A stretch of DNA of 64,000 nucleotides from Corbicula japonica (GCA_038501625.1 JAZAYU010000003.1:5160796-5224795), one strand, 5' to 3'; counted from the first letter of the stretch, positions 1-12,297 are shown. Numbers and translations are program-made. Notes: generated by a model not told the origin, from the sequence alone.

Positions 1-1040
1 TTATCTTCAATATTTTCTTTTTAATCATTTATGTAAGAAAATACAGTGACGCACTTTTTTTTAATAACATTTTTTCCTGCCGCTGCTACTGCTGCTGGTT
101 ATGATGATACTGAATACAATATTTTAAATTTTGAGGCAAATAACTGATAAGCATATATTGAACAAATAACACTTATTTTCAATCTCTCCTCTGTAACAAC
201 AGTAACAAAACACTCTCACACATATATGAATACATAAAGACCAATTTACACCTCCAGTAGAAAGAGATTAAAATATTAATGATCGACGGATAACAGTTTC
301 TAGTCAAAATATAAGTATAAAATTTAATTATATTAAATAATTTTGCAACAAATGTTGTTACACGTATTCTTTCTTTGAAAACACATGCAAGGGTTCGTAT
401 TTCAAGTAATAATGTTGAAGCAGAGAAATGTGTTTGTTAACATATTTGTTCTTGTATGGTTTAATTTTGGCAGATCTCAGATGGTGTAACTCATTATTTG
501 ATAACATAACAATATCAGATAAAATAGATGAAAAGGGAACTTTGAAAGCCGCCGAACACGACAAATTTATATGAAAACAATGCAGATTCGGTTTAATTGA
601 GTCTGTTCAAGGACAGTAATGGAAATGCATATTACTGCCGATTTGCCACGAGAAATTAGGCTGCACCGACCTCACAAATGGCCCAAGAGGTTTTCATATC
701 AACAAACAAGTATAAGTAAGTCTTGTTTGAATAAGATCCAACGAACCCATCAACAAGACAATTTTGCATGCTAAAGCACAAAACATATAAAACACAAATG
801 TAGCAGACAATAGCATTGTCAAGCGAAAAAGGAAGGCATTCAATGACCTTACTGAGATATAAGAGTACCTGGAGTTATCAGCAAGAATTTAAGAAACACA
901 TTGAGCTGTTACGTTCTTTTCCAAGATTTCCATGGATGCTGGGATGTTGTTTGCCTAATTGAGTGCGTGCGGTCCGGTAGTTCGGCTGTTGTTTGTCCGA
1001 TGGTCGGGTGACGGTTTATTTTTTGTCATGAACTGTGTCC

Positions 1041-1175
1041 AAGGTTATAAAACTGAGCATGGAAACCAGTCTCAAATCTCAAGCATCTGATTGGCTGAAA
1101 TGGCGACTGGTCGCCATTTCAGCCAATCAGATGCTTGAGATATGAGACTGGTTTCCAATCTCAGCTTTATAACCT
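1041..1175. repeat. Palindromic miniature element (ATTGGCTGAAATGG family)
   Basis: A near-perfect inverted repeat with arms of about 66 bases meets at GGCGAC-TG-GTCGCC. Outer arms read AAGGTTATAAAACTGAG and its complement. The same palindrome recurs at 45240-45470, 48262-48405 and, divergently, 53545-53690, so it is a dispersed foldback family, probably a non-autonomous DNA transposon. Confidence 0.75.
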
Positions 1176-1835
1176 TCAGGCCTGTTTTTGACCATTTAAA
1201 GCAATAAGCACGAACACATTGCATATCAATTTCATCATCATTAAAAAAAAAAAAAATAAGAGTCATCATAGTATGCATCACTATATTTGCATTAACAATG
1301 TCAACAGTATATCTATTGCAGGTTTAACTTTTAAAAGTAAGTCAAGATATGTTTAAGAATTTAATGGGATTTTATAATATGTTTTAGATGCGTTAAAATT
1401 TAATTACATTTTTATTACCATAATATCTCTAAGATACAGTATTTTTCAAAACGAATCAGAATAAATTATTAGATTTCAAAATATTTCCACCGAAGTAACT
1501 CAAATTCTTCAAGTCATTCTTGATTTATGTATTTTCCCACATTATTTAATGCAGTATAGATGAAAACAACCTGTTGAACATACATGTAGTTTATAAATGC
1601 AGTATGTTATTTGGAGAGGACAAGTTTCATCCAAGAACTGCACTTTTCACGAGATCTCTACACAATCTAAATAAGTTTTGATCGTGTAATCTTACGAGTA
1701 CGACTTGATTTTACAATCTTTGTCTCAACCACAGACTGTAGATTCTCCAATATATGGAACATATCACTCATTCGCCATCACAAATTCCAACAGTTTAAAT
1801 AAAAATTTTGAAACTGATTATTGTATAACCATGAT

Positions 1836-1916
1836 CTCTTCTCCTTTCTACATTTTGGCTCTGTGTGGAGACTGTGTCTGCTGGATGTGGACATTCCTGA
1901 TATATTCACACCGAAA
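1836..1916 (+). repeat. Dispersed repeat shared with 39505-39595
   Basis: The stretch has a pyrimidine-rich part followed by CTGTGTGGAGACTGTGTCTG, then GTGG, a base and ATTCCTGATAT. A similar order of motifs lies at 39505-39595 beside a 72-base satellite. Class unknown. Confidence 0.4.
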
Positions 1917-4315
1917 CAGTTTTTCTTACGTTTTATTTCGTTTTATTTATTTGCTGCATCAGCATATATAGTTTTGGGATGGATATAGAAATATCATACC
2001 CCTAATGAATATGTTAGCTATCAGAATTGTGAGATATTTTATGAACAAGAAAAGTATAACACACACGTGTTATATGTGGACGACATTCATGCTAATGATG
2101 TAATGTCCTTGAGCCAAGTTGTGGATTGAATTGATTGTAGATATGAAGTGAATAGTTGTTTGACCTATGATATGAAATAGACATCAAGTATAAGTAGTTA
2201 TATAAGTAGTAAATTTTATTGAATATCACATATGACTGGCAATGATGTGATTATGATATCTTCAAGAATATCAGCATGGATGAAAGATCCCTGGCTAGAG
2301 GAAAGTGGATATTGTCCGCATAAGTTAAGCAATTTATTAAAAACATTTAGTTAGACTAGATTTCACAAAACATAGACATGAGAACTTCTGACGTACATGT
2401 AAATAGATGTTGCAATATTAAATGATACAAAGTAAAAAGGTGTTTTATGCAATCCACAGTGTAAACAATGGTTCCTTGTGATAAGATATTTGCTGTAAAT
2501 TTAACAGAAAATTCTGAACCTTGAAGTAAGTTTCGTTCATCTGACATAACTTGAGAATTGAATTGTTTAACTGAAACTTAGATAAAAGTGTCAAGGTTTA
2601 TATTTGTCAGGGAAAAGGCAAGCATTAATTGAAAAGATTCATAGAAATTCTCATAGTATTTTCATATCAAGCAGTTAAAGCATGCATTATATAATCTTGA
2701 GCTGGAGGTGGTCAGAAACAGGTGCAGTTTCAGTATCTTTATGGTGTATCATGACTAATCTTGTCTGTATATTTAAGTTAAAGATATTGTAAAATTAATA
2801 TGGCTAATTATGTATGTAGGTATTCTTGCCAGTAATTATGTTAATATACTTAAGGACATTAAAAAGGATGGTGGGGATAATTGCATTTTGACAAGGAAAT
2901 ATACATATTATCAACATTTTCACAGTTTCATAATACCGAATGCATTGCAGTAATTTAGAAACCAAAATTATGAAAATTTATTAATAATAAAAAAGTTATT
3001 GCGTAATAAAAACTGTAACCCGAAAAAAAACAACACTTTTTGCTAAATGTGACAATTAATTGGTTCAATCTGTTTCCTGTTGTTCATTGTCATTAAGTAT
3101 ATTTTATCAAATGTGGAAATTAAATGTATTGTTTTTGTTGTTGTTGTAATTGTTTTTTAGATGCAAGGCAGGTATTGATGCTGGGGACGAGAAGGATATT
3201 ATTATTAATTGATTAGGGCAAATGGTTCCAAATTTATAGTACCATAATTCAAAAGAGAAAAGTTATATAGATGCCTCAAAATTACTATTGGTTTAAACAG
3301 TATTTATTTCAAATTATACATATACATCGATGTATAACAGAGCAAGACAATACAAGTATATTTGAGAGGATGAGAAAACAAGCTATCAGATGATAGCTTA
3401 TATTAATTCTTCTCCCCGAAAATTACTATTCTGCCATGCAAAAAAATGTCTACAGCTAAAAGATTGACTTAATTTTCTATACCTAAAGCGGAATATAAGA
3501 GGCTCGAATAGGGTATGGATTTCTTTCTGTAGGTCCTTTTCCTCCAACAAAATATCAACTGAATTTGCATGTCCACTTTTAATTTTTTTTTTGCTTTGTC
3601 AATAATGAAATACAGCCGACCACATGCACTTATCCACTTTTTGAACTTGTGTTCATTTGTGGGTATAAAGATTTTGGTTTCAGATCATGCATCAACACAA
3701 GCTAATTTTTAGTAAACTGAATGCAAGTCATACAAAAATTTGTACAGCTAACAAGGTTGCTTAGGTCAATAATCTTATCAGTGAATCTATTTTCAAGACG
3801 GTATTAAGTAGCGTGAATATATTAATGCTACTTAGTTTGGATATATATTAACAGTCTTTTTGTTTTGTGTCCAGGATAGATGCGCATGCTTAATATAGCG
3901 CATGCGCAATGTGAAGTAACGCCAATGTGGGTCGCCATAAGAACTAAATAATTTGATTACAGGAATCTAAAACTCTTCATCGTTAACTTCATGATTTAAG
4001 AGAAGTTGCATACAGATTTGTGTTTAACAATTTTATCATTACGAAGTATGAAACATAAATAAATTAGTATGTCCCGAACTGCGGAAAAAAGTAGGTCATC
4101 AGACATTGCAGCGTGTTGTAGAAAACGAGTGAACACTGTTAGCGACTGCTGACCTTCTTGTGATAATCAAAAGTTAGTTATTCGATCGGCATTTATTCCT
4201 ACTGAGAAGAAGCACAGTTGCCCATGTATCTTTCCGTTTCATTGATTCGTTGTTTCAAATTGTTATCTTAGGATACTGAGAAATCGATACCGGATGTTTA
4301 CACAATTTGAAAGGG

Positions 4316-4582
4316 GGTAACACTAAATACCGAAATACACTTTTTACCGAAATATACCGAAATACACCTTTGAATACCGAAATACACGTAATAATTGGTA
4401 ATTAAAACAACGAATTTAAATAAATCTTGGGCATTTATTTCATATATACTAATATTATAACATATTATCTTATTTAAACAATAAATAATGCTTTAATTAC
4501 CATTTATTAAGTGTATTTCGGTAATCAAAGTCTATTTCGGTATCTTTAAGTAAAATAGTGTATTTCGGTATTCAGTACTACC
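4316..4582. repeat. Foldback element with TACCGAAATACAC arms
   Basis: The left end GGTAACACTAAATACCGAAA is mirrored by the right end (complement GGTAGTACTGAATACCGAAA). Inside each arm the motif TACCGAAATA repeats several times. The middle is AT-rich and has no ORF. It looks like a miniature inverted-repeat transposable element; the superfamily is not determinable by eye. Confidence 0.6.
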
Positions 4583-5463
4583 GATTTGAAATAACTAATA
4601 TTAAACTCTGTGACTAAATGGTGGATTTAAGATTCATTTCGGTATTGAATGACTGGTATTCAGTTTGGAAGAATTGATTAAGTGAACATCTTTTTGTAGA
4701 CCAAGATTATATTGAAATATGAATTATTTAATCAAGACTCACTGCTGAAAATAAAGTGTTGACAAATAGCTGTTTTTTACGTTTTTATATGGACAGTGTT
4801 GGCTGTTGCTGTGCATATAGGAACATATAAGATAGCAAGTGCATTTTGTGGTCTGGCCTACAAATAAAATGAAGAAGCAACGCAACCTCTTCTGAGAGAG
4901 GAGTCACTGCTAGTTGAAGCTTACTTTTAGACCAAGTCCATATTGGTTGCACATGTGATGTGAGAATGGCTCATAATCCAAAGGTAGGAGGATTTTCGTT
5001 GTTGGCTAATTTGGTAAAGAAATTGTCACTTACATTTATTTCACAGAGTTTTTATGTGGCCTGATCTCTGAGTCTCTTAAAATGATGCAACGTTAAAGAA
5101 TGCAGGATGTACTCATCTTGTAGTGTTTTTATAATGCATTTTTCTCCTCACCAGTGTTTAGATTTCTGTCACGTTATTATGTAAATATTACAAACTCAAT
5201 CAGATTTAAGCTGCATTTCAGTTGTTCTTTTTAACAGCATTGAAATAAGTAAAGTTATGGAATGAAAGGAATCGATAAGCAGCAGATAACTTCCAGGCTT
5301 TCAATTTTTCACATTACCGCCTTTTGAATATGCAAAATTGATACAAAGGTTAATTGTGTTGCTTTTATTCGCTACAAGTACCAACTATATTGTGGATTGT
5401 GATCGGAATGAGATGCTCGGAGTGTGTTCAATAAATAAAAAAAGCCTTAGTTGGATGCATTTC

Positions 5464-5499
5464 ATTATTATTATTATTATTTTTATTATTATTATTATT
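5464..5499. repeat. (ATT)n microsatellite
   Basis: About twelve ATT/TTA triplets with one interruption. Confidence 0.9.
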
Positions 5500-6446
5500 C
5501 TTTTTTCTTAAATTTTTTCAAAATATAGTGTATTGCATATTTTACATAAAAATATGAAATCTCTCTGTGAATAAAGAATTATTTTTTAAATTAATTTAAC
5601 AGAAATTAACACAGTTTCATGTTTTTGTCATGAGCTATTCAGTAAGAAATTTCAGAAAATATGTCTTAAAAAGATTACCCCATCATGCAAAAAAAAGGTT
5701 CCAAAGTGAAGTTCACGGGTCTCCTGTACTAGAGGAAGCCTGAATGTCTTCAAGATATAATATCGCTTTCATCAATTATATGGTAAAATTAATATATACT
5801 GTTGTTTTGAAATTATATATTTTGTAAACAAATTTATTACATAAGAATTGGGGAAAAGGTTGTATTCTAAATTGTCATTGAAAAAAAATGAATAAATGGT
5901 TCAGTTTTCTCTGACCAATAGACCGTCTGTAAAACAGCAAGTTACTGTTTTAATTTTTCTTGTTACCTGTGAATCCTTCCTATACAATATTTACATGCAA
6001 AGGGAGAGAAATCAAACATAATTTACTGAAAGGGGAGAGCAGTCAAACATAACTTAATGAAAGGGATGTTCAAAAAGTTCTTCTACCTCGTCAAATTCAC
6101 TCAACAATTTCACTTCAAAAACTAAGGTTTCTACCCATAAAAACGTTTATAACATTACATTTCATTTCTAAAACAATAACTTTGAATACTAAGTAACAAT
6201 AAAACATGTATTTACCATGTATTTACCAAAACAACATCTTTCCTGAACTTTTTTAGTAACCCTCTTTTCTCTCTTGGGTCAAACTAATTGTACATATTAA
6301 ACATCCTCTATTAATAGTTAATAATAAACATAATACATGACCCATAATTCGTCCAGAAAAAAAATGTAAATGAAAGGTCGCATGTAGCAATCTGTCCCCC
6401 GTACTTTAACATGATAACTGATTACATATAAAAGACAAGTGAATTG

Positions 6447-6518
6447 ACAAGAGGCTCGGTGATGAACCAGAAGCCCTTCACATGCGAAGGAATCACTCTA
6501 CCACTGAGCTACATCCCC
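6447..6518 (-). pseudogene. tRNA-Ala-like pseudogene, left array edge
   Basis: The 5' half (GGGGATGTAGCTCAGTGG) and a TTCGCAT anticodon loop remain, but the T arm and the 3' acceptor strand no longer pair. Confidence 0.6.
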
Positions 6519-6684
6519 TTTTTAATGTTTCTGAAAAGATATGAATTCGTATGGATGACTGACTTAGCTGTCAAGAATATTGCCAAACGTTTGCGGATAT
6601 CGTATATCTATTATAACATACGTACATTTCAGAAACTTTATCGAAATTCATTTTCTCACGTGATACATTCACTTGACAATGAGC

Positions 6685-6755
6685 GGGGACGTGGTCCTGG
6701 GTAGAGCGTTCGCTTTGCATGTGAAAGGCCCCGGGTTCGATCCCCGGCATCTCCG
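6685..6755 (+). pseudogene. tRNA-Ala(TGC) pseudogene, damaged D arm
   Basis: The D arm reads GTCCTGGGTAGAGC, one base short and changed within the A box. Acceptor position 6 is C opposite A. The T arm and TGC loop are intact. Confidence 0.7.
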
Positions 6756-7063
6756 TGTCTTTTACATTCTTGCTCCATAATTACCAATCGAAAATGTAAA
6801 AGTGAAAGTGAAATCATGATTGATTGGCGGGCGTCCATTACTTTGAACAGTTGGCACCAATCTTTGACATTAAGTCATAAAATGAAACAGGGGAGAGTGC
6901 ATGTTATGGATTTCGCGGTAAAATTATCATTATGTTGTAGTGTTCAAAGAATATTGCTAAACGTTTCTGGATGTCGTATATTTTTTATATGATACGTACA
7001 TTTTAGAAACTCAACTTGATTGACATTCTGTTTCTGACGTAATTCGTTCACTTGAAATAGAGC

Positions 7064-7119
7064 GGGGATGTGGCTCAGTGGTAGAGCGTTCGCTTTGCAT
7101 GTGAAAGGCCCCGGGTTCG
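7064..7119 (+). pseudogene. tRNA-Ala(TGC), 3'-truncated
   Basis: Normal up to GGGTTCG, then joins the 3' flank directly, so the T-loop end, the 3' T stem and the 3' acceptor strand are missing. Confidence 0.85.
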
Positions 7120-7238
7120 TGTATTTTACATTCCTGCTCTAAAATTACCAAGCGAAAAATGTAATAGTGAAAGTGAAATCACCATTGATTGGCGCGCGTC
7201 CGTAACTAAGGACAGTTGACATCAATCTTTGACATTAA

Positions 7239-7486
7239 TGCCGGTATTCCATAGTTCCGTGATGCGTGATCCGTGTCCGTGTCCGCGTCCGTGTCCGCGA
7301 ATCTTCACTCACCAAAGATATCTTTCGGTATATTCCATACCTCCGTGTTCGTGTTCGTGTCCGCTGCGTGGAACGGACACGGAGGTATGGAATATACCCA
7401 ACGATATCTTTGGTGAGTGAAAAATCGCGGAAACGGACGCGGACACGTGAACGGATCATGCATAACGGAACTATGGAATACCGGCC
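7239..7486. mobile_element. Palindromic MITE inserted in the array, PIF/Harbinger-like
   Basis: A 248-base foldback element interrupts the conserved spacer motif CATTAAGTAATAAAG. Flanks show a 3-base duplication, TAA at 7236-7238 and 7487-7489. Ends read TGCCGGTATTCCATA and, complemented, GGCCGGTATTCCATA. Arms are rich in CGTGTC/CGTGTT steps. GGCCGGTATTC-type ends with 3-base TWA-like duplications fit PIF/Harbinger MITEs; that class call is inference. Confidence 0.75.
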
Positions 7487-7657
7487 TAAGTAATAAAGTG
7501 AAACGCGGGACTGTGCATGTTATTGATTTCGCGGTACTGAATTCATCTTTTTATTGTCAAAATGTTTAAATAAGTCACCCATTACTTATGAAAAAAAATT
7601 ATATGATTATACGTTCTTTTAAATTATACTTACAACTAAAAGTTGATTATCATTAAA

Positions 7658-7722
7658 GCAAGGGATTGAACCGGGGGCCTTTCACATGCGAAGCAAACGC
7701 TCTACCACTGAGCTACATCCCC
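7658..7722 (-). pseudogene. tRNA-Ala(CGC), 3'-truncated
   Basis: The 5' part and CGC loop are normal, but the T stem is altered and the 3' acceptor strand is absent; spacer DNA (ATCATTAAAGCA) joins directly. Confidence 0.75.
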
Positions 7723-7883
7723 TTTTCAAAGACTGACTTAGCTGTACAATGTTGCTGTAGTGTTCAAAGAATATTGCTTTACGTTTCTGGATGTCGTATA
7801 TTTATTAGAGGATACGTACATTTCAGAAACTCAACTTGATTGACATTCTCTTTCTCGCGTGATTCATTCACTTGAAAATGAGC

Positions 7884-7955
7884 GGGGATGTGGCTCAGTG
7901 GTAGAGCGTTCGCTTTGCATGTGAAAGGCCCCGGGTTCGATCCCCGGCATCTCCA
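7884..7955 (+). tRNA. trnA-UGC: tRNA-Ala(TGC)
   Basis: A 72-base cloverleaf: acceptor GGGGATG/CATCTCC with A as discriminator, D arm GCTC-AGTGGTA-GAGC, anticodon stem TTCGC/GTGAA with loop TTTGCAT (anticodon TGC), T arm CCGGG-TTCGATC-CCCGG. The acceptor has a G3-U70 pair, the classic alanine identity element. A box (TGGCTCAGTGG) and B box (GGTTCGATCC) fit pol III consensus. There is no intron and CCA is not encoded. A TTTT terminator follows four bases after the 3' end. It decodes GCN alanine codons, especially GCA. This is the leftmost clean copy. Confidence 0.95.
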
Positions 7956-8340
7956 TGTATTTTAACATTCCCGCCCTAACACTACCAAGCGAACAATGTA
8001 ATAGTAAAAGTGAAATCATGATCGATTGGCGCGCGCCCGTAACTATAGAGAGTAGTCATCAATCTTTGACATTAAGTCATAAAGTGAAACAGGGGATAGA
8101 GTGCATGTCATGGATTTCGCGGTAACATCATCAGTTTATTGTCAAAATGTTTAATTAAATCACCCATTACTTATGAAAAACAAGTATATGATTATACGTT
8201 CCTTTAAAATATACATGTATACAACTGAAATTTGATGATCATAAAAGATGAGTAAAGAAACGGTGCCATGTGTTCGAATATGCATATCGGGGACGCGTTA
8301 GAAAGCGGATACCAGGAAATTCATATACCTGGTTTTAGAA

Positions 8341-8412
8341 TGGAGATGCCGGAGATTGAACCTGGGGCCTTTAACATGCGAAGCAAAAGCTCTACCACTG
8401 AGCTACATCCCC
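8341..8412 (-). pseudogene. tRNA-Ala(CGC), degenerate class
   Basis: CGC loop kept, but there is a T:T mismatch in the anticodon stem, an A:C mismatch in the T stem, and the 3' flank reads TTCT instead of the TTTT terminator seen behind intact CGC genes. First member of a class repeated once per higher-order unit. Confidence 0.7.
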
Positions 8413-8605
8413 TTTTTAATGATGCTAAATAGATGTGAATTCGTATGGAAATGACTGACTTAGCTGTACAATGTAGCTGTAGTGTTCAAAGAATATTGCT
8501 AAACGTTTCTGGATGTCATATATTTATTAAAAGATACGTACATTTCAGAAACTCATCTTGATTGACATTCTCTTTCTCGCGTGATTCATTCACTTGAAAA
8601 TGAGC

Positions 8606-8676
8606 GGGGATGTGGCTCATTGTAGAGCGTTCGCTTTGCATGTGAAAGGCCCCGGGTTCGATCCCCGGCATCTCCA
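8606..8676 (+). pseudogene. tRNA-Ala(TGC), D-loop deletion class
   Basis: D loop is ATTGTA instead of AGTGGTA: one base is lost and the conserved GG that contacts the T loop is gone; the A box is broken. The rest is normal with a TTTTT terminator. Confidence 0.65.
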
Positions 8677-9047
8677 ATTTTTACATTCCTGCTCTAAAAT
8701 TACTAAGCGAAAAATGTTATAGTGAAAGTGAAATCATGATTGATTGGCGCGCCCCCGTAACTATGTCAATCTTTGACATTAAGTTATAAAGTGAAACAGT
8801 GGACAGTGCATGTCATGGATTTCGCGGTAACATCATCAGTTTATTGTCAAAATGTTTAATTAAATCACCCATTACTTTTGAAAAAAACAAGTACATGATT
8901 ATACGTTCCTTTAAAAAATACATGTATACAACTGAAATTTGATTATCATTAAAGATGAGAAAAGAAACGGTGCCATGTGTTCGAATATGCATATCGGGGA
9001 AGCGTTAGAAAGCGGATACCAGGGAATTCATATACTTGGTTTTAAAA

Positions 9048-9119
9048 TGGAGATGTCAGGGATTGAACCCGGGGCCTTTCACATGCGAAGCAAACGCTCT
9101 ACCACTGAGCTACATCCCC
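9048..9119 (-). tRNA. trnA-CGC: tRNA-Ala(CGC), mildly damaged
   Basis: CGC anticodon; the T stem is CCGGG/CCTGA, with one C:A mismatch and one wobble pair. May be a low-activity gene or an early pseudogene. Confidence 0.55.
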
Positions 9120-9312
9120 TTTTTATTGTTGCTAAATAGATGTGAATTCGTATGGATAAGACTGACTTAGCTGTACAATGTAGCTGCAGTGTTCACAGAA
9201 TATTGCTAAACGTTTCTGGATGTCGTATATTTATTAAAAGATAAGTACATTTCAGAAACTCAACTTGATTGACATTCTCTTTGTCAGGTGATTCATTCAC
9301 TTGAAAATGAGC

Positions 9313-9384
9313 GGGGATGTGGCTCAGTGGTAGAGCGTTCGCGTTGCATGTGAAAGGCCCCGGGTTCGATCCCCGGCATATCCA
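9313..9384 (+). tRNA. trnA-UGC: tRNA-Ala(TGC), damaged acceptor
   Basis: The 3' acceptor strand is CATATCC, giving G:A at pair 4-69, and the anticodon loop begins with G instead of T. Probably a pseudogene. Confidence 0.5.
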
Positions 9385-9769
9385 GTTTTTACATTCCTGC
9401 TCTAAAATTACTAAGCGAAAAATGCAATAGTGAAAGTGAAATCATGATTGATTGGCGCGCGCCCGTAACTATAGAGAGTAGACATCAATCTTTGACATTA
9501 AGTCATAAAGTGAAACAGGGGTCTGTGCATGTCATGGATTTCGCGGTAACATCATCAGTTTATTGTCAAAATGTTTAATTAAATCACCCATTACTTATGA
9601 AAAAAAAAACAAGTATATGATTATACGTTCCTTTAAAATATACATGTATACAACTGAAATTTGATTATCATTAAAGATGAGAAAAGAAACGGTGCCATGT
9701 GTTCGAATATGCATATCGGGGAAGCGTTAGAAAGCGGATACCAGGGATTTCATATACTTGGTTTTAAAA

Positions 9770-9841
9770 TGGAGATGCCGGGGATTGAACCCGGGGCCTT
9801 TCACATGCGAGGCAAACGCTCTACCACTGAGCTACATCCCC
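9770..9841 (-). tRNA. trnA-CGC: tRNA-Ala(CGC)
   Basis: A 72-base cloverleaf with loop CTCGCAT, anticodon CGC. The CGC consensus differs from the TGC genes at only four linear positions (9, 28, 33 and 56): G to A beside the D stem, C to T in the anticodon stem (giving a U-G pair), T to C in the anticodon, and G to A in the T loop. G3-U70 is kept. TTTT follows on its own strand as terminator. It reads GCG codons. This copy alone has C as the first loop base. It sits divergently 161 bases from the TGC gene at 10003. Confidence 0.92.
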
Positions 9842-10002
9842 GTTTTAAAGACTGACTTAGCTGTACAATGTAGCTGTATTGTACAAAGAATATTGCTTTA
9901 CATTTCTGGATGTCGTATATTTATTAGAGGATACGTACATTTCAGAAACTCAACTTGATTGACATTCTCTTTCTCACGTGATTCATTCACTTGAAAATGA
10001 GC

Positions 10003-10074
10003 GGGGATGTGGCTCAGTGGTAGAGCGTTCGCTTTGCATGTGAAAGGCCCCGGGTTCGATCCCCGGCATCTCCA
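10003..10074 (+). tRNA. trnA-UGC: tRNA-Ala(TGC)
   Basis: Consensus sequence; TTTT terminator of the TGTATTTT type. Confidence 0.95.
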
Positions 10075-10454
10075 TGTATTTTAGCATTCGTGCTCTAAAA
10101 TTACCAAGCGAAAAATGTAATAGTGAAAGTGAAATCATGATTGATTGGCGCGCGCCCGTAACTATAGAGAGTAGACATCAATCTTTGACATTAAGTCATA
10201 AAGTGAAACAGGGGATAGTGCATGTCATGGATTTCGCGGTAACCATCAGTTTATTGTCAAAATGTTTAATTAAATCACCCATTACTTATGAAAAACAAGT
10301 ATATGATTATACGTTCCTTTAAAATATACATGTATACAACTGAAATTTGATGATCATAAAAGATGAGTAAAGAACGGTGCCATGTGTTCGAATATGCATA
10401 TCGGGGACGCGTTAGAAAGCGGATAACAGGAAATTTATATACTTGGTTTTAGAA

Positions 10455-10526
10455 TGGAGATGCCGGAGATTGAACCTGGGGCCTTTAACATGCGAAGCAA
10501 AAGCTCTACCACTGAGCTACATCCCT
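10455..10526 (-). pseudogene. tRNA-Ala(CGC), degenerate class
   Basis: As at 8341, and the first acceptor base is A, losing pair 1-72. Confidence 0.7.
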
Positions 10527-10718
10527 TTTTAATGTTGCTAAATAGATGTGAATTCGTATGGAAATGACTGACTTAGCTGTACAATGTAGCTGTAGTGTTC
10601 AATGAATATTGCTAAACGTTTCTGGATGTCATATATTTATTAAAAGATACGTACATTTCAGAAACTCATCTTGATTGACATTCTCTTTCTCGTGTGATTC
10701 GTTCATTTGAAAATGAGC

Positions 10719-10789
10719 GGGGATGTGGCTCATTGTAGAGCGTTCGCTTTGCATGTGAAAGGCCCCGGGTTCGATCCCCGGCATCTCCA
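10719..10789 (+). pseudogene. tRNA-Ala(TGC), D-loop deletion class
   Basis: ATTGTA D loop; body otherwise consensus. Confidence 0.65.
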
Positions 10790-11181
10790 ATTTTTACATT
10801 CCTGCTCTAAAATTTCCAAGCGAAAAATGTAATAGTGAAAGAAAAATCATGATTGATTGGCGCGCGCCCGTAACTATAGAGAGTAGACATCAATCTTTGA
10901 CATTAAGTTATAAAGTGAAACAGTGGACAGTGCATATCATGGTATTCGCGGTAACATCATCAGTTTATTGTCAAAATGGGGATCCCATTTTTTATTGTTG
11001 CTAAATACATGTGAATTCGTATAGATAAGATTGACTTAGCTGTACAATGTATCTGCAGTGTTCAAGGAATATTGCTAAACGTTTCTGGATGTCGTATATT
11101 TATTAAAAGATAAGTGCATTTCAGAAACTCAACTTGATTGACATTCTCTTTCTCGCGTGATTCATTCAATTGAAAATGAGC

Positions 11182-11253
11182 GGGGATGTGGCTCAGTGGT
11201 AGAGCGTTCGCTTTGCATGTGAAAGGCCCCGGGTTCGATCCCCGGCATCTCCA
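11182..11253 (+). tRNA. trnA-UGC: tRNA-Ala(TGC)
   Basis: Consensus; TTTTT terminator. The spacer after it carries a deletion that removed the expected minus-strand partner. Confidence 0.95.
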
Positions 11254-11572
11254 ATTTTTACATTCCTGCTCTAAAATTACCAAGCGAAAAATGTAATAGT
11301 GAAAGTGAAATCATGATTGATTGGCGCGCGCCCGTAACTATAGAGAGTAGACATCAATCTTTGACATTAAGTCAAATTTGACATTAAGTCCCCTTTTTAT
11401 TTTTGCTAAATAGATGTGAATTCGTATGGATAAGACTGACTTAGCTGTACAATGTAGCTGCAGTGTTCACAGAATATTGCTAAACGTTTCTGGATGTCGT
11501 ATATTTATTAAAAGATAAGTACATTTCAGAAACTCAACTTGATTGACATTCTCTTTCTCACGTGATTCATTT

Positions 11573-11609
11573 ATGCGAAGCAAACGCTCTACCACTGAGC
11601 TACATCCCC
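11573..11609 (-). pseudogene. tRNA-Ala(CGC) 5' half only
   Basis: Only acceptor 5' strand, D arm and part of the anticodon arm remain, fused to spacer that normally lies upstream of a plus-strand gene (CACGTGATTCATT). Confidence 0.85.
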
Positions 11610-11770
11610 GTTTTAAAGACTGAGTTAGCTGTACAATGTAGCTGTAGAGTACAAAGAATATTGCTTTACGTTTCTGGATGTCGTATATTTATTAGAGGAT
11701 ACGTACATTTCAGAAACGCAACTTGATTGACATTCTCTTTCTCACGTGATTCATTCACTTGAAAATGATC

Positions 11771-11842
11771 GGGGATGTGGCTCAGTGGTAGAGCGTTCGC
11801 TTTGCACGTGAAAGGCCCCGGGTTCGATCCCCGGCATCTCCA
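11771..11842 (+). tRNA. trnA-UGC: tRNA-Ala(TGC), GATC-flank class
   Basis: Upstream bases are GATC instead of GAGC, a marker of this position in the unit. Last anticodon-loop base is C instead of T; otherwise consensus. TGTATTTT terminator. Confidence 0.93.
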
Positions 11843-12225
11843 TGTATTTTAGAATTCGTGCTCTAAAATTACCAAGCGAAAAATGTAATAGTGAAAGTGA
11901 AATCATGATTGATTGGCGCGCGCCCGTAACTATAGAGAGTAGACATCAATCTTTGACATTAAGTCATAAAGTGAAACAGGGGATAGTGCATGTCATGGAT
12001 TTCGCGGTAACATCCTCAGTTTATTGTCAAAATGTTTAATTAAATCACCCATTACTTATGAAAAACAAGTATATGATTATACGTTCCTTTAAAATGTACA
12101 TGTATACAACTGAAATTTGATGATCATAAAAGATGAGTAAAGAAACGGTGCCATGTGTTCGAATATGAATATCGGGGACGCGTTAGAAAGCGGATACCAG
12201 GAAATTCATATACTTGGTTTTAGAA

Positions 12226-12297
12226 TGGAGATGCCGGAGATTGAACCTGTGGCCTTTAACATGCGAAGCAAAAGCTCTACCACTGAGCTACATCCCT
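12226..12297 (-). pseudogene. tRNA-Ala(CGC), degenerate class
   Basis: Class defects plus an extra change near the T stem (CCTGTGGCC on the plus strand). Confidence 0.7.

Larger units (their letters stand above)
1..6438. other. AT-rich intergenic DNA, no gene recognised
   Basis: Only short ORFs without recognisable domains occur here. The stretch holds a palindrome, a foldback element and an ATT microsatellite, listed separately. I see no splice-consistent coding exon, but an exon of an unfamiliar gene could be missed by eye. Confidence 0.5.

Noticed and set aside
3871..3910. GCGCATGC repeats as a possible regulatory palindrome
   Set aside because: Short (GCGCATGC / GCGCATGCGC) and isolated; too little to support a call.
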